Source of the DNA: Leptospira inadai serovar Lyme str. 10
Lineage (GTDB): Bacteria > Spirochaetota > Leptospiria > Leptospirales > Leptospiraceae
Direction: 5' to 3'
DNA length: 64,000 nucleotides
NCBI RefSeq assembly: GCF_000243675.2
Contig: NZ_AHMM02000024.1
Location: 310,001-374,000, forward strand
Part shown: one piece after another, positions 52,859 through 63,701 of the stretch
Layout: every line of letters starts with the position of its first letter
How positions within the stretch are numbered: the first letter of the stretch is position 1
Position numbers and translations under genes: made by a program
The notes under the pieces: model-generated
What the model saw: the letters and a program-made list of their open reading frames with translations, nothing else
What the model was told of the DNA's origin: nothing
Databases searched by the model: none

Positions 52859-54324
52859 AACGGTCTCTGTAGGAGAGTCCGAATTTTTGCAGTATCTTCG
52901 TAGAGCAAAACGTGTTTCTTTGTGTTAGGGCATTCCAAAATTTTTGCGGGTTCTCCGTAAAAAGAGCGGATTCTTGCTTCTCCCAAACCTTCAGGTAGAA
53001 CGGCAAAAGGTCCTTCGGGAGGAAAAATATACCATTCCCGATTGGAAAGCGAATGGGAGCCTTCCAAAGTACTAAAATCCACCGAAATCGCCCGTATGTT
53101 CTTATCCGAATAGACTAGGATCCGCTTCGCTTTTTTACCATCCGTTAGCACTAAAACGAAATTCTCCGTTTCCGAGAGACTATCCACGCAGTTCGCTTCC
53201 GGCGGTTTTGGAATTCCTCGAAAGCCCCAGCTTCCTTCCGGAACCAAGGGGCCCAGTAACGCGAGTGAACTCAACCCCAGGATCATTCCCAGCAACGCGA
53301 AATTTCTGGAGTTCTTTCTCTTCCCCAAGTCTCTGGAAAGGACTAATGTTCCGAATAGCGCAGGTGTCAAATAGAAGGCCGGAACGCAGTAACGCAGACT
53401 ATATTTATCAGTGTACAGGCCCGCCATGGGCGCGATTCCGAGTAAAATCAACTGCAAATACGCCACGAAACCGAAGCTAAATCCGCGCTCCTTGCCCCTA
53501 AACAGCGCCCAAATACCCGCAATTAGGGCCAAAATGAAGAAAATACCGGGTAGATCACCCTTGGATAACCATCCGATTAGATCTTCCGAGATTCTTCGGA
53601 ATGATTCGATCACGGATATTTTGTTGGATGCTTCCATGGATAGGAATGTTCTTAGAAACGTATGAAGTCCGAACCCTATCACGCCTGAAAAAAAGAAACG
53701 CAGAGAGAGCTGGGGGAAAATCGTTCCCCATCTTCCGTATCTCCGGGTCCAGGCCAGAGCCGCTGTAAGATATAACTCTAAAAGTAGGATGCGATCGGAC
53801 ATGACAAGCAAGCAAAGAACGGGAAAGAAAAAAAAGCGTGGAGTCTTTTCATTGTATAAGTAAGGCCATGCCCAAAGCGTCGCTAGAAATGCGCTCGTGT
53901 GCATTGCGGGAAGTAGGAATAAATACAGGATCGGAAATTTTTCCGAAACTAGCAAAAGAAACGAAGTTATGAGAAGCGAGAACGAGTAGCTATACCTTGC
54001 GGGAACCTGCGGCTCCAATGTGCGTAAAAATCTTCCGAGTGCCCATACAAAAAACGAAGCCTGAAGGACCGAAAACGATACCAGGGCCCAGAAAGGTTGC
54101 TTGGTAAATAAGCTTAAAAGAAATACAAGCGGTAGGTCGGGAAATAGATACGGGGAGGAGGCTAAGGACCAACCTCGAAGAGAACCGCCGTCGCGCAATA
54201 TATCGGTAAGAAGAGTCGGAACGTAAAGGACGTCCGGGTTCCAGTAGATCTCGACGGGAAATCTTGCCAGCGTCAAACTTAAGCTAGCGACAAATAGAAA
54301 TCCGGAAACGAAAATCCAATACAC
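52843..54324 (-). CDS. Polytopic membrane protein, glycosyltransferase-like
   Basis: 493 aa. At least ten hydrophobic helices fill residues 1 to about 370, followed by a soluble C-terminal domain of about 120 residues (AEHRPG-type motifs are absent; SETENFVLVLTDGKKAKRILVYSDKN cannot be written whole). The layout, with an early acidic residue in YWNPDVLYVP after the first helix, resembles GT-C fold membrane glycosyltransferases or related proteins, but no diagnostic motif was found. It lies between the MBOAT and SGNH genes on the opposite strand, so a role in surface glycan modification is plausible. Its end overlaps the MBOAT end by 16 bp. Confidence 0.6.
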   Translation of the reverse strand: MYWIFVSGFLFVASLSLTLARFPVEIYWNPDVLYVPTLLTDILRDGGSLRGWSLASSPYLFPDLPLVFLLSLFTKQPFWALVSFSVLQASFFVWALGRFLRTLEPQVPARYSYSFSLLITSFLLLVSEKFPILYLFLLPAMHTSAFLATLWAWPYLYNEKTPRFFFFPVLCLLVMSDRILLLELYLTAALAWTRRYGRWGTIFPQLSLRFFFSGVIGFGLHTFLRTFLSMEASNKISVIESFRRISEDLIGWLSKGDLPGIFFILALIAGIWALFRGKERGFSFGFVAYLQLILLGIAPMAGLYTDKYSLRYCVPAFYLTPALFGTLVLSRDLGKRKNSRNFALLGMILGLSSLALLGPLVPEGSWGFRGIPKPPEANCVDSLSETENFVLVLTDGKKAKRILVYSDKNIRAISVDFSTLEGSHSLSNREWYIFPPEGPFAVLPEGLGEARIRSFYGEPAKILECPNTKKHVLLYEDTAKIRTLLQRPFQKTK

Positions 54325-54428
54325 TCGGGAATCTTGATCTTAGCGCAAAGAAACGTAAAGAAGAAAAAGGAAACTAATTCTGGACAATCCGCACTTTGCC
54401 AGGACCTTGGGAGAGAACAGTCAGTGAA

Positions 54429-55994
54429 ATGTTTTTTTCCCGAGTCGTCTCCAGTTTCCTAAAATCATCCTCTTCTCGTCTTGGAATCCTAATCGGGGGC
54501 CTGCTCCTCATTTTTAGCTTGGATTTTCTTTTATTTCGACAGGCTCTTTGGGCTATCCCAAATGAGTCCGCCTGGAGTACGAACCATTTTTATAATTTCC
54601 TCTATGAATACTTTCGGATTCGATCGAAATCGAAGACGAAATTCAGAATTCTTTTAGTGGGCTCCAGTATCGCGCATTACTCCTTGGATCGGGGTATGTT
54701 GAACGAGGAAATTCTCAGGCTCACCGGTAAAGAAGTAGAGTCCGAGTTTCTTTCTTACGCCGGGATGACTCCTTTGGATGCGTACCTCCTTAGGAAAAAA
54801 ATTATAGAACTGAATCCGGATCTGATCGTGTATCCGATCAATTTTATAGATTGGAGGCTACATAGGACCTACGTCTTGGATCCGGTGTCAGGAAGGAACG
54901 ATTCTTTTCCCGAAGATCGTTTGATTCTAGACGCCTTGGATTACGGAGAAGCGCCTCAATCCCGTTATATTTTCCCCGCCGAATCCGCGTTTACTTTCTG
55001 GAAAATACTGGGTCCCGAAAAAACGGCCGAATTCATAATGGCGGCGATTTTCGACTTTTATCGATACAAGGACATTTATTGGAAAAATATCCGATCCCTT
55101 TTCGATCATCGTTTCGGTCGAAATACCAGCTACCACGGTTATAACGGCGCCCAAATCCCGGAAAGAATCTCCTCCCTGGGTTGGACGGGCCGATCTTTCT
55201 CCTTTGCCCCCAAGGAATATATGACCAAAAAAGGATTCTATATCCAAGTCGTCCGCGAAATTCTCCGGGAGGGAAATTTACATGTGTCGCTTAACAATGC
55301 GAGAGGGGACTCGCAGAATTTCGACTTCGACACTCCCGGTTGGAAGAGGATTTTGTTGGATAAGAAATTTTTGGAGAAAGATCGGTCTTTTATTACGGCA
55401 AAACTTTCTAGAACTTGGATTCCTTATTACGCGGAACCCGAAAACAAGGACTGGGTTTACGACCGATTGGGAGTCCGCCTGCAACAGACTTTCGGAGATG
55501 AGCTTCCTCGCTCGGGAATGCAGTACACTCGGGAGGAACGTAGCGAAGATTTGCGCTATGTCGGAATGAGCGACTCGGAATACCGGGAGTATTTTTATTT
55601 CCGACTCTTGGCCGAACCGGAACACAGACCGGGGATCGGATACTTGATAGCACTAGCGGAAGCGAAAAAGAAAGTCGCCGGAGAGTCTTTCCGACCGGCC
55701 ATGCATTTTCGGTATATGTCGGAATTTCTAGATTCCATGAGGGCATCGAAGGTTCCTGTTCTTTTAATCAATAATCCCGAAAATCCGATCAGTCTGAATT
55801 GGTATGAGAATTCTAGATGGTATCAAAATCATTTGGAATATCTTCGCAGCATCTCGGGACGCGGCGTTACGTTTTCGGATTTTAAAGACCGACTTGATCC
55901 GATCGATTTCAGCGACTATCACCACTTCACGTATCCCGCGATGAAAAAAATGAATCCGGTATATGCAAGGGAGATCATCAAATTTGTCGAATGA
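54429..55994 (+). CDS. SGNH-like membrane-anchored protein, partner of the MBOAT acyltransferase
   Basis: 521 aa from the ATG at 54429. One N-terminal transmembrane helix ([19 protein letters not shown]) anchors a large extracytoplasmic domain. Block I of the SGNH fold is [14 protein letters not shown], with the candidate nucleophile Ser near 79-80. The last block is [16 protein letters not shown], giving the Asp and His of the triad. This architecture matches DltD/AlgX-type proteins that complete O-acylation started by MBOAT enzymes. An in-frame TTG at 54396 would add 11 residues. The gene is 71 bp from the divergent polytopic gene. Confidence 0.78.
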   Translation: MFFSRVVSSFLKSSSSRLGILIGGLLLIFSLDFLLFRQALWAIPNESAWSTNHFYNFLYEYFRIRSKSKTKFRILLVGSSIAHYSLDRGMLNEEILRLTGKEVESEFLSYAGMTPLDAYLLRKKIIELNPDLIVYPINFIDWRLHRTYVLDPVSGRNDSFPEDRLILDALDYGEAPQSRYIFPAESAFTFWKILGPEKTAEFIMAAIFDFYRYKDIYWKNIRSLFDHRFGRNTSYHGYNGAQIPERISSLGWTGRSFSFAPKEYMTKKGFYIQVVREILREGNLHVSLNNARGDSQNFDFDTPGWKRILLDKKFLEKDRSFITAKLSRTWIPYYAEPENKDWVYDRLGVRLQQTFGDELPRSGMQYTREERSEDLRYVGMSDSEYREYFYFRLLAEPEHRPGIGYLIALAEAKKKVAGESFRPAMHFRYMSEFLDSMRASKVPVLLINNPENPISLNWYENSRWYQNHLEYLRSISGRGVTFSDFKDRLDPIDFSDYHHFTYPAMKKMNPVYAREIIKFVE

Positions 55995-56067
55995 CAGCGG
56001 TCGGGTCGGGAAAAAAAATAGATAAAAACGGGACCTGACTAAAGTAAAGGTCTAACGACGGAAGGAT

Positions 56068-57114
56068 ATGAGCAAAGTAAACGTAGCTGTACTAGGGGCC
56101 ACCGGCTCTGTTGGACAGAGGTTCATCCAACTTTTGGAGAACCATCCCTATTTCCAAGTTACTCATCTATGCGCGTCCGAGAATAGTGCGGGCAAAACAT
56201 ACGGTACTGTAATGAAGAAGCGATGGAAGATATCCTCGGATATCCCCGCGTATGCTAGGGACATAATCGTTACAACGCCCGAGCCTTCCAAAACACCGGG
56301 AGTCAGGCTGGCTTTTTCCGGCTTAGACGCGAGCATTGCGGGAGAAGTCGAAACGGCTTACGCAAATGCGGGAGTGAATATCATCTCCAATTCTAAGAAT
56401 CATAGAATGGTGGAAAACGTTCCGCTTCTTTCTGCCGAAGTAAACGCAGCGCATCTCGCCGTTCTTCCCGCTCAAAAAGCGTCGGGCAAGATCGTTACGA
56501 ATTCTAATTGCACTATCATGGGAGTTACGATCTCTTTAAAGCCTCTTTTCGATCTTTTTGGAATCGAAGCCGTTATGCTTTTTTCGATGCAAGCCGTCTC
56601 CGGAGCCGGGTATCCGGGAGTTCCGAGTATGGATATACTCGGAAATGTCGTCCCATTTATCGGTGGAGAAGAGGAAAAGGCGGAGATTGAGCCGTTGAAA
56701 TGTCTAGGGAAAATTGAAAACGGTAAGATTATCAATGCCGATTTTCCCATTTCCGCGCATTGCAATCGTGTGCCTGTGTTTGACGGACATACGGTTTGTG
56801 TTTCCGTGAAATTGAAAAAAAAGGCAACGGAGCAAGAGATACGCGATGCATGGTCTTCCTTTAAAGGAGAACCTCAGGAACTCGGCCTACCGTTGGCCCC
56901 GTCTTCTCCCATCGTTTATAGGGAAGAGGAAGATAGACCGCAACCAAGGTTGGATTTGGATACCGGAAAAAGTATGTCGACCGTCATCGGTCGTTTGCGT
57001 CCGGACCCTCTCTTCGATTGGAAATATGTGGTGTTGAGTCATAATACCGTTAGAGGAGCGGCCGGAGCCGCTCTTTTGAACGCGGAACTTATGTACAAGA
57101 AAAACCTACTCTAA
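56068..57114 (+). CDS. asd: Aspartate-semialdehyde dehydrogenase
   Basis: NADPH-dependent reduction of aspartyl phosphate to aspartate semialdehyde, feeding lysine/diaminopimelate, threonine and methionine synthesis. It is 348 aa. The N-terminal NADP motif is [18 protein letters not shown], the catalytic Cys is about C148 in TNSNCTIMG, and the base is about H231 in [12 protein letters not shown]. The sequence belongs to the archaeal/fungal-type Asd branch, as known for leptospires. AAGGA precedes the ATG. It is 12 bp before the next gene, so they share a transcript. In Leptospira asd is an essential chromosome II gene by general knowledge. Confidence 0.95.
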   Translation: MSKVNVAVLGATGSVGQRFIQLLENHPYFQVTHLCASENSAGKTYGTVMKKRWKISSDIPAYARDIIVTTPEPSKTPGVRLAFSGLDASIAGEVETAYANAGVNIISNSKNHRMVENVPLLSAEVNAAHLAVLPAQKASGKIVTNSNCTIMGVTISLKPLFDLFGIEAVMLFSMQAVSGAGYPGVPSMDILGNVVPFIGGEEEKAEIEPLKCLGKIENGKIINADFPISAHCNRVPVFDGHTVCVSVKLKKKATEQEIRDAWSSFKGEPQELGLPLAPSSPIVYREEEDRPQPRLDLDTGKSMSTVIGRLRPDPLFDWKYVVLSHNTVRGAAGAALLNAELMYKKNLL

Positions 57115-57126
57115 GAGGAAACAAAC

Positions 57127-59097
57127 GTGCTGGATCCCCAATCACCGGAACTGAAGGTTGCGGATTACAACTCTACGTTACAGTTGGCCCAGGCTTTAGA
57201 AGCTCGAGGTGACTTCCAGTACAAGGGCATCTATAAGCTAGTCCTCATAGTTGCGGACTGGACCGAAAAATTCGTCGCAAATAAAATTCTACCTACTACG
57301 GAACAAATAGCGCGGGAATTGACTCTGGACAAGGAAAGAGTCTTTGCTTATCTAAAGGAAGCTACGTCCCGCCACAATCCGCCTTTGATCAAAAAGATCT
57401 CGATGGTGGATTATGATCCGACGGGGGATTTGTCCGACGGAAAATTGATCGCTTCCTCGCTTCGATTAATGACGGTTTTTGCCCGACCGTCTCAAGCGGA
57501 TGCCGGATCCAGTCATCGTTATGTGGAAGGAGTGAATCAGACTTCCTTTACTTCCATTCAACGATGGATCAAGGATAGACGAAAATTCCCGGGGACGGAA
57601 AACTTTCAAAAATGGATTTGGGAATGCATCGACGCGAATCGGTTAAGCGAAACGTATGCATCCTCCGAAATCGGCGGTCTTTTTCAGGATTTATACGATA
57701 CCACTCCGGCGCTCAAGCAAACGACGATTAATATCCATTTAAAACCCGTCCTAAAACGACTCGTGGATTCTAAGAATCTGTATTTCTTTAGGAATGAGCG
57801 CGCATTAAGTCCCGGCAACCGGTCCGTTTTTTATTATAATGTTCAGGATGAAATCATCGCCCGCTTGGAGCTATATAAGAAATATCTTAAGGACAAAATT
57901 ATTCCCGAACTTCAGAGGATCGGAGTTTTAGGGAACTTCAGTCAGGAAGAACTGAATAACACGAGGGCCTTGGCGGTGCAGGTATTGCCTTTCTTAAGTC
58001 CTGCATACGGGGATCAGAAAACCGCGATGGAAGAACTTTTGGCTCTCATTCATTTCGAAGAGGAAGAAAAAGAAAAGAAAGAAAAGGAGGAAAAAAAAGC
58101 CAAGCTTTCGGAACTTTTGGATTATGTGAAATCCGCAAACCGACTCGTCGACTTGAACTATCTTAGATTCCGGGGAGAACCTATCGAAGATGAAATTCGT
58201 AATCTTATCATAAATCATGAAATGATTCTGCATGCGGAATTCGCCGATAAAAAGAGTATGTACGATTTCGTATTGCATAAGGATTGCATTCAAGGCGCCA
58301 TCGAGAACGCGAAACGGGTCCTTTCCGCGACGGGGAACGATAGCGAGATTCGCGTACTCGGAAAAATGAATATCAAGGACTTTCTGGAATCCAGAGAGGC
58401 CGCAGGTCAATTCGAAAAATTGGAATATTCGTCTTTATTTAAGTACCTTCCTTTCTTCACCAGGTTTTGGCGATCTCTATTCGGTAATAATAATATGGTT
58501 CATCGCTTCGAGGCCGAAGCAATTCGGGCAAGACTCGCCGCGGAGCAGAATAAGAGAGTTCTTGAAGCCAAGACAAGAGCAGCCCAGGAAGAAAAATTGA
58601 GAATCGCGGAGAAGCGCGTAAAGGAAAAGGACGAGGCGGAATCCGGAGCCAAGACCAAGGCAGCGGGCGTTTTTGCGCCGGGGGAAGAGGCCGTTATGAC
58701 TCGGTCAGGCGAGCAGGAAGCGGATCCTCAGGCAAAGAAAATGCTTTCTTCGGTTTTGGATATTTTGGATGCCGCCTGGGCCGGAGGGGAATACCCGGAT
58801 CGGAATTACCTTTTGACGATGCTCGGTGCCGATGCGGATGAAAATACGCTCCTCAACTTTCTGAAAAAGAATGCAAAAAAGGAAATCCATTCCTTTATGG
58901 TAAGAAATCAGGAAGAAAAATATACGTTTCCGATTTTGATTACGCGTAGATTTTTGAAGAAGAACGGACGGTCTCTTTTGGACAAAGCCAAAAAGATCGT
59001 GGACGAGCAAAAAGTAGCCGGAATGCCGGAGCAAGAAAAGTTCGATTTCTATATCTCGTTCGAAGACTTCCTGAATAGGACGCTTGCGAAAATTTAA
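57127..59097 (+). CDS. Large uncharacterised protein with winged-helix-like start and coiled coil
   Basis: 656 aa beginning with GTG (GAGG lies 9 nt upstream), 12 bp after asd. Residues about 55-85 look like a winged helix ([20 protein letters not shown]). A lysine/glutamate-rich coiled coil lies near 315-335 ([20 protein letters not shown]) and another near 465-520 (many Glu, Ala, Lys, Arg). No membrane segment or signal peptide was seen, and no catalytic motif was recognised. This is probably a spirochaete-restricted cytoplasmic protein. It lies between asd and pyk, but this gives no clear functional hint. Confidence 0.75.
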   Translation: MLDPQSPELKVADYNSTLQLAQALEARGDFQYKGIYKLVLIVADWTEKFVANKILPTTEQIARELTLDKERVFAYLKEATSRHNPPLIKKISMVDYDPTGDLSDGKLIASSLRLMTVFARPSQADAGSSHRYVEGVNQTSFTSIQRWIKDRRKFPGTENFQKWIWECIDANRLSETYASSEIGGLFQDLYDTTPALKQTTINIHLKPVLKRLVDSKNLYFFRNERALSPGNRSVFYYNVQDEIIARLELYKKYLKDKIIPELQRIGVLGNFSQEELNNTRALAVQVLPFLSPAYGDQKTAMEELLALIHFEEEEKEKKEKEEKKAKLSELLDYVKSANRLVDLNYLRFRGEPIEDEIRNLIINHEMILHAEFADKKSMYDFVLHKDCIQGAIENAKRVLSATGNDSEIRVLGKMNIKDFLESREAAGQFEKLEYSSLFKYLPFFTRFWRSLFGNNNMVHRFEAEAIRARLAAEQNKRVLEAKTRAAQEEKLRIAEKRVKEKDEAESGAKTKAAGVFAPGEEAVMTRSGEQEADPQAKKMLSSVLDILDAAWAGGEYPDRNYLLTMLGADADENTLLNFLKKNAKKEIHSFMVRNQEEKYTFPILITRRFLKKNGRSLLDKAKKIVDEQKVAGMPEQEKFDFYISFEDFLNRTLAKI

Positions 59098-59160
59098 CTC
59101 GATCCGAACGCTGTCGGCCTCTTGCGGCGCAGGCAAAGATTCCGGATTTCTCTTATTCCT

Positions 59161-60591
59161 ATGAAAAACGAACTCGTTAACTTTAGAAAAACAAAAATTA
59201 TTTGCACGATCGGGCCCGCGACCGCGGATAAAAAAATGATTCTAGCGCTTGCGGAAGCGGGGATGAATGTGGCCCGCCTGAACATGTCGCACGGGAATCA
59301 CGAGTTCCATAGGTCGATTATTAAAATTATTAAATCTCTAAACAAGGATGTCTTAAAACATCCGATCGCGATCCTGCTGGATACTCAAGGTCCTGAAATT
59401 CGAACCGGGGATCTCCAGGTGGATCATTTGGATCTCAAAGTAGGAGAATCCTTCACTTTCCATATCATTCCGGGAGTGGAATCGGAAGAACAATCCGTTT
59501 TCGTAAATTATCGGGATATCGTGAACGACTTAAAAATCGGCGATCGAGTTACCGTAGATAACGGTTTGATCAATTTGGTAGTGGAAGAGATCCAAGAGAC
59601 CGCGTTGAAATGCAAGGTCGTGGACGGCGGTAAGTTGGGTTCTAGAAAACATATCAATCTTCCCGGAATTCGGGTGAATCTGCCTTCCATCACTCAAAAG
59701 GATCAGAAAGATATCCTTTTCGGCTTGGAAGAGGACGTGGATTTTATCGCTCTTTCTTTCGTTCGATCCAAGGAGGATATCCTACAGCTTCGCAAGATCA
59801 TCGAGGAGAACAACGGTCATTCGGCGATTATCGCAAAGATCGAAGATCAGGAAGCGGTTCGGAATATGGTTGAGATCGTCGAGGCTTCCGACGGAGTTAT
59901 GGTTGCACGAGGCGATCTTGGCGTCGAACTTCCCATCGAGGAACTTCCGATCATCCAACGAGCGATCATCCGGGAATGTGCGGTTCGTGGAAAGCGGGTT
60001 ATCGTAGCGACACACCTTCTCGAATCCATGATCAATAACCCTTCTCCCACGAGGGCGGAAGTGACCGACGTAGCCAACGCAGTGTATGAGGAATCGGATG
60101 CGATCATGCTCTCTGGCGAAACGGCTGCGGGGAAATTTCCGGTTCGATGCGTGGAGATGCTTCATAAAATCGCGGAGAGAGTGGAAAAAACTCCCGGGGT
60201 CGGCTATGTCAGCGATCGGATCCCTTCCAATAAAAAAGAAGAGATGGCTAAATCGGCGGCAATGCTCTCCGATTCGATTAAGAGTCCGGCTATTATCGTG
60301 ATTACTCGTCGAGGGACTACGGCGCTGAATGTGGCCTCGTTCCACCCTAGACAACCTCTGATTTATGCATTTACCAATATGACGACGGTTCGACGCAAGC
60401 TTTGGCTGACAAGAGGCGTCATTCCTTATAGAATCGATTTTTCGAGCGATCCGGAAAAGACGATTAAATTGGCGATCGAAACTTTGAAAGCAAGCGGACG
60501 AATTAAGGACGGGGACCAGGTCGTGATTCTTTCGGATATTATCGCGGGAGTGGATCGCGTAGAGACCATTCAGGTACGAGAAGTAAAATAA
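59161..60591 (+). CDS. pyk: Pyruvate kinase
   Basis: Converts phosphoenolpyruvate and ADP to pyruvate and ATP. It is 476 aa from the ATG at 59161 (the frame is open to 59122). Family signatures: [53 protein letters not shown], the active-site [14 protein letters not shown] with the catalytic Lys, [11 protein letters not shown] and [18 protein letters not shown]. The C-terminal regulatory domain is complete ([20 protein letters not shown]). It follows the unknown 656-aa gene by 63 bp and converges with the small gene at 60599. Confidence 0.96.
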   Translation: MKNELVNFRKTKIICTIGPATADKKMILALAEAGMNVARLNMSHGNHEFHRSIIKIIKSLNKDVLKHPIAILLDTQGPEIRTGDLQVDHLDLKVGESFTFHIIPGVESEEQSVFVNYRDIVNDLKIGDRVTVDNGLINLVVEEIQETALKCKVVDGGKLGSRKHINLPGIRVNLPSITQKDQKDILFGLEEDVDFIALSFVRSKEDILQLRKIIEENNGHSAIIAKIEDQEAVRNMVEIVEASDGVMVARGDLGVELPIEELPIIQRAIIRECAVRGKRVIVATHLLESMINNPSPTRAEVTDVANAVYEESDAIMLSGETAAGKFPVRCVEMLHKIAERVEKTPGVGYVSDRIPSNKKEEMAKSAAMLSDSIKSPAIIVITRRGTTALNVASFHPRQPLIYAFTNMTTVRRKLWLTRGVIPYRIDFSSDPEKTIKLAIETLKASGRIKDGDQVVILSDIIAGVDRVETIQVREVK

Positions 60592-60598
60592 ACCGATC

Positions 60599-60898
60599 TT
60601 ATTCCGAATTAGGTTTTTGTTTTCGGGCTTCCCCTCCGAAAGCTTGGTTTTCCACCCAGGCCAGGAGAGTTTCGCGTATCCCTAATCGATCCAAGGCTTC
60701 GAATAACATTCCCGTATAATTTAACGAGGATTGAAACCTTTCGAATTCCAACCTTACTTTCAACTTTTTAATATGAAGATAAAGTTTTAACTCCTCGGAA
60801 CTCATAGTTTCCGGATCTTTCTCTAGAAAATCATCGGAGCCTAAAAAGGGATTTAGGCCTAATCCTGCGACGTTTTCCCGCTTCCTCTTTCTAGGCAT
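60599..60898 (-). CDS. Small uncharacterised protein downstream of a YqjE-like gene
   Basis: 99 aa, not recognised. The basic start (MPRKRKREN) is followed by a helical body (SSEELKLYLHIKKLKVRLEF; LNYTGMLFEALDRLGIRETL). It is the third gene of a leftward trio: 7 bp separate it from the membrane protein gene, and that gene is 11 bp from the DUF883 gene. In other bacteria a third small gene (yqjK) follows yqjD-yqjE; similarity here is positional only. Confidence 0.65.
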   Translation of the reverse strand: MPRKRKRENVAGLGLNPFLGSDDFLEKDPETMSSEELKLYLHIKKLKVRLEFERFQSSLNYTGMLFEALDRLGIRETLLAWVENQAFGGEARKQKPNSE

Positions 60899-60905
60899 AG
60901 CCCGC

Positions 60906-61286
60906 CTAACCTTTCAATTTAGACGCGACAAGGGCCAGGGAAAATAAGGAGAAAAATAAGCAAAGCCCTCCGGTTCCTAGCGTTGCAAGAATCGGATCCC
61001 CAAATGTCTTTAATAGATACAGAAAGAAGGCACCTAAAAAGAGAAGCGACGCTAACCCCAGAAAATAAAATCCGATCCTAAGGAATACATAGACCTGCAC
61101 TCCTCGTTTAACTTTTTCTTCCGCGGATTTTCGAAGATAGAGTAGGAGAGTTTCGATATATTCGAGGAAGGAATCGACCAAAGAAAGGAGATGGCCTTTT
61201 AATTCGAAACCGTTAAAAAAACCATCCCCATTTTGTGTTTCTGATTCTGCGGGTTTAGTCCGGGAGTTCTCCTTTTTACGCGCCAA
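60906..61286 (-). CDS. Phage-holin-superfamily/YqjE-like membrane protein
   Basis: 126 aa. A hydrophilic N-terminus (about 30 residues, then ELKGHLLSLVDSFLEYIETL) is followed by two hydrophobic helices (GFYFLGLASLLFLGAFFLYLL and a second ending LVASKLKG). This matches the holin-X/DUF1469 group (YqjE), inner-membrane proteins often linked to ElaB/YqjD-like proteins in stationary phase. It lies directly after such a gene, with an 11-bp gap, supporting a small envelope-stress operon. Confidence 0.75.
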   Translation of the reverse strand: MARKKENSRTKPAESETQNGDGFFNGFELKGHLLSLVDSFLEYIETLLLYLRKSAEEKVKRGVQVYVFLRIGFYFLGLASLLFLGAFFLYLLKTFGDPILATLGTGGLCLFFSLFSLALVASKLKG

Positions 61287-61297
61287 AGAAGTTTCCT

Positions 61298-61573
61298 TTA
61301 TTTCCTGCGAATTAAAAGGCCGACGATCAGGCCTAACCCGACGCCAACCCCGAGTCCGATCAGAGTCGCTTTTTGCGGATTTTCTTTAATGTACACTCCC
61401 GTTTGATCGATGATCTGCTTTGCTCTCTCACTGGTTTCGCCCGTGACTTGCTTCAGACGTTCTTTCAAATCTGATACGTGTTCCAAGTATTCCTCTCTAG
61501 CTTTCCCTGTGATTTTTTTCGCCTTTTCTTTGAGGGATTCCAGTTCCTCGTTGAGGCTTTCGGCATTGGACAT
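61298..61573 (-). CDS. ElaB/YqjD-like DUF883 protein
   Basis: 91 aa. A long amphipathic helix rich in Glu and Lys ([20 protein letters not shown]; residues 8-60) precedes a C-terminal glycine-zipper membrane anchor ([21 protein letters not shown]). The ENPQKA segment before the anchor is typical of the family. E. coli homologues are membrane-anchored, ribosome-binding, stationary-phase proteins. It is the first gene of the leftward trio. Confidence 0.85.
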   Translation of the reverse strand: MSNAESLNEELESLKEKAKKITGKAREEYLEHVSDLKERLKQVTGETSERAKQIIDQTGVYIKENPQKATLIGLGVGVGLGLIVGLLIRRK

Positions 61574-61806
61574 AAAAGCGGTCCTCCAAGGTCTCTTATT
61601 AGAGAACTCTATTCCTAGTTCAAGAACTTTCCAAAAATATCAAAAGCGTCGATAAAATCATTTTTAAGGCTTTTAATTTGGGAGGAATTCGGTCGAAAAA
61701 TCTCGTATGATTCCTCAGACTGGTCAATCGGGGACTCCGCTTTTGCGGAGAGTTCTCCTAAAGCGAAACCCGATTTGACCTTAAGATTTTCAGCAGGGGA
61801 AACGCT

Positions 61807-62220
61807 ATGAATCTCGTTTCAAAAATCGCCAAAATTCGTCGTAAACAACGCCAGAGAATTTATAATAGAGCCTATCGACAAGCCCTCAAGCACCTCAAGC
61901 GGGAATTCAAAGCCGAAGCGGACCGTCATGCTCAGGCGGAGAAGGAGCTGGAGAAATATTACCGTAAAGACGTAGACACTGAGGCCAAGAAGACGCGTAA
62001 AAAAATCCAAGAGTTGGAAAATTACAAACTTCTTTTGGAGAGAAAGGAAATGGAGATAGAATCGAAATTGGCATTTCTCAACGACCAACTTCACAAAATC
62101 GAAGAATTAAAAGCCAGGATGGACGGAGCGGTAAATTTAATGGCAAGAGCCGGATCTCTTTCAAACGGAGCGATCGATGACGCCGAAAAAATCAAACAGG
62201 CACTAAAGAAAGTTCTGTAG
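61807..62220 (+). CDS. Uncharacterised coiled-coil protein
   Basis: 137 aa, highly charged. The first 30 residues are very basic (KIAKIRRKQRQRIYNRAYRQ) and the middle (about 35-105) is a predicted long coiled coil with heptad leucines (KIQELENYKLLLERKEMEIE). No family was recognised. The ATG has GGGG 7 nt upstream. It precedes the pterin dehydratase gene by 30 bp and may share its transcript. Confidence 0.7.
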   Translation: MNLVSKIAKIRRKQRQRIYNRAYRQALKHLKREFKAEADRHAQAEKELEKYYRKDVDTEAKKTRKKIQELENYKLLLERKEMEIESKLAFLNDQLHKIEELKARMDGAVNLMARAGSLSNGAIDDAEKIKQALKKVL

Positions 62221-62250
62221 ATTTTTCCGTTTTTGCTTTAAAAGGTGAGT

Positions 62251-62559
62251 ATGAGTTCCGCTCGCAAAATGGACCCCGAAGAAATTCGGAAGAACCTTCC
62301 CGATTCCTGGGAAGTTCTTCCGATCGACGGAGTGTATAGAATCCGTAAAAATTTTCCGTTTTCTACCTATTCGGAAGGGATTCGTTTCGTAAACGAAATC
62401 GCTCGAGAAGCGGAACGATTGGATCATCATCCCGACCTGAAAGTCGGCTACGGAAATGTCGGTCTGGAAGTTTTTACTCATTCTCTGAAAGGCCTTTCGA
62501 ATCTGGATCTAGAGTTGGCCTTGTTTTCGGAGAAGGCTTACAAAGCGGACGTTTCCTAA
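62251..62559 (+). CDS. Pterin-4-alpha-carbinolamine dehydratase
   Basis: 102 aa. The family signature is present: AERLDHHPDLKVGYGNVGLE, with the conserved His pair and Pro, followed by FTHSLKGLSNLDLELA. The enzyme dehydrates 4a-hydroxy-tetrahydropterin to recycle the pterin cofactor; phhA is not visible in this window. The ATG at 62251 is used, though AGGTGAG lies very close to it; a GTG two codons earlier is the alternative. Confidence 0.9.
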   Translation: MSSARKMDPEEIRKNLPDSWEVLPIDGVYRIRKNFPFSTYSEGIRFVNEIAREAERLDHHPDLKVGYGNVGLEVFTHSLKGLSNLDLELALFSEKAYKADVS

Positions 62560-62573
62560 GCCTCCTTCGTAAA

Positions 62574-63365
62574 TCAGGTCGAGATCCCGGCGACCTCTTG
62601 GCTGAATTTCGGCTTTCTTCTTTCCAATACAGCCGTTAATCCCTCGTCGAAATTTCCCGAAACGAACGGTTTGAATTCTTGGATCAATAGATCCGTCGGA
62701 GCGTCGAACTCCCGGATTAGATCTTTTCTAATTCCTCGCTTAAGAGATTCGAGGCTTGCCTGAGGAAGATTCAATATATCTAACATATAGTCCTCCGATT
62801 TTTTATATAATTCTTCGGCAGGAAAAATTCGATCTACGAGTCCGATCGCTTTCGCTTCTTCCGGTTTATAGGCCGTTCCCAACATTGCGACGTCCCGTAA
62901 TTTAGCTTTGCCGACCACCGATTCTATGATATTTAGCAGAGTAGGCGGTATCGTCAGGCCGACCAATACTTCCGAAAAGCAGTACCTGGATTTTCCGTTT
63001 CCCATAAACCGAAAGTCGGTTAGAATTCCGAGTACCGCGCCGCCCGCCATGGCGTGTCCGTTAATTACGGTTGCCTGCGGCTTAGGGAAAGTATAAATGA
63101 TTCGCATCATGTCGAACAATTTGGCGAACACTTTGACTCTATCTTCCGCGGAGCGCTCCAGCATATAACGAGGATCTAAACCGTTGGAGAAAAATTTTTC
63201 GTTTTGGGAGCCGATTAAAACCGCGCGGACGCTTTTTTTTGCGCCGAGAATTTGATGCGCTTCGATCAACTCGTCCATCAGTTCCTCCGTCATTTCGTTG
63301 GAAGGAGACCGATCCAACCATATCCACGCCAAGGGTCCTTTTTCTTCGATTCTGATGTTTTTCAT
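62574..63365 (-). CDS. Enoyl-CoA hydratase/isomerase family protein
   Basis: 263-aa crotonase-fold protein. The oxyanion-hole segments are KFFSNGLDPRYMLE and INGHAMAGGAVLGILTDFRFM. In true hydratases two catalytic Glu residues follow (around A-x-E and G-E/P positions). Here the second region reads FSEVLVGLTIPP, so only one Glu is evident and an isomerase-like or non-hydratase function is possible. It converges with the pterin dehydratase gene (14 bp apart) and seems monocistronic. Confidence 0.88.
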   Translation of the reverse strand: MKNIRIEEKGPLAWIWLDRSPSNEMTEELMDELIEAHQILGAKKSVRAVLIGSQNEKFFSNGLDPRYMLERSAEDRVKVFAKLFDMMRIIYTFPKPQATVINGHAMAGGAVLGILTDFRFMGNGKSRYCFSEVLVGLTIPPTLLNIIESVVGKAKLRDVAMLGTAYKPEEAKAIGLVDRIFPAEELYKKSEDYMLDILNLPQASLESLKRGIRKDLIREFDAPTDLLIQEFKPFVSGNFDEGLTAVLERRKPKFSQEVAGIST

Positions 63366-63639
63366 GATACTTCGTTTTTCCTCTAAACTAATAACGATCC
63401 CATTTCGTAGAGACTCGTACGATTGAAATCTTCGACAGTATTATCAACCCGCAATCGGCTTATTCTTTCAAGTTGAATCTGATTCGTTTCGGCGGCTACC
63501 GAATGACGTTTGCCGGGAAATCGCGAAAGTTTGTCCTTCGAACGAATCGCTATTAATTATAGATCTTTAATATATATTCGGATGATTCGCTTTGGGAGCG
63601 GGGAATAAGGCCGGAGTACTTCGCGGCTCGGGAACATCC
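63366..63639. other. Intergenic region without a recognised gene
   Basis: No supported coding or RNA feature; the stretch includes an AT-rich tract around 63550-63580 that may hold the promoter of the enoyl-CoA hydratase-like gene further left. Confidence 0.4.
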
Positions 63640-63672
63640 GAGCACAAAAGAAAGGCCCTAGTAGGCCTTTTA
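63640..63672 (-). terminator. Bidirectional-type terminator after the response-regulator gene
   Basis: AAAGGCC / GGCCTTT stem with a CTAGTA loop (63651-63670). On the minus strand it is followed by TTTCTTTT. It lies about 30 bp after the stop of the leftward gene at 63702. Confidence 0.7.
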
Positions 63673-63701
63673 TCGACAGGAATTATGCGAACAAAATCCG
63701 C

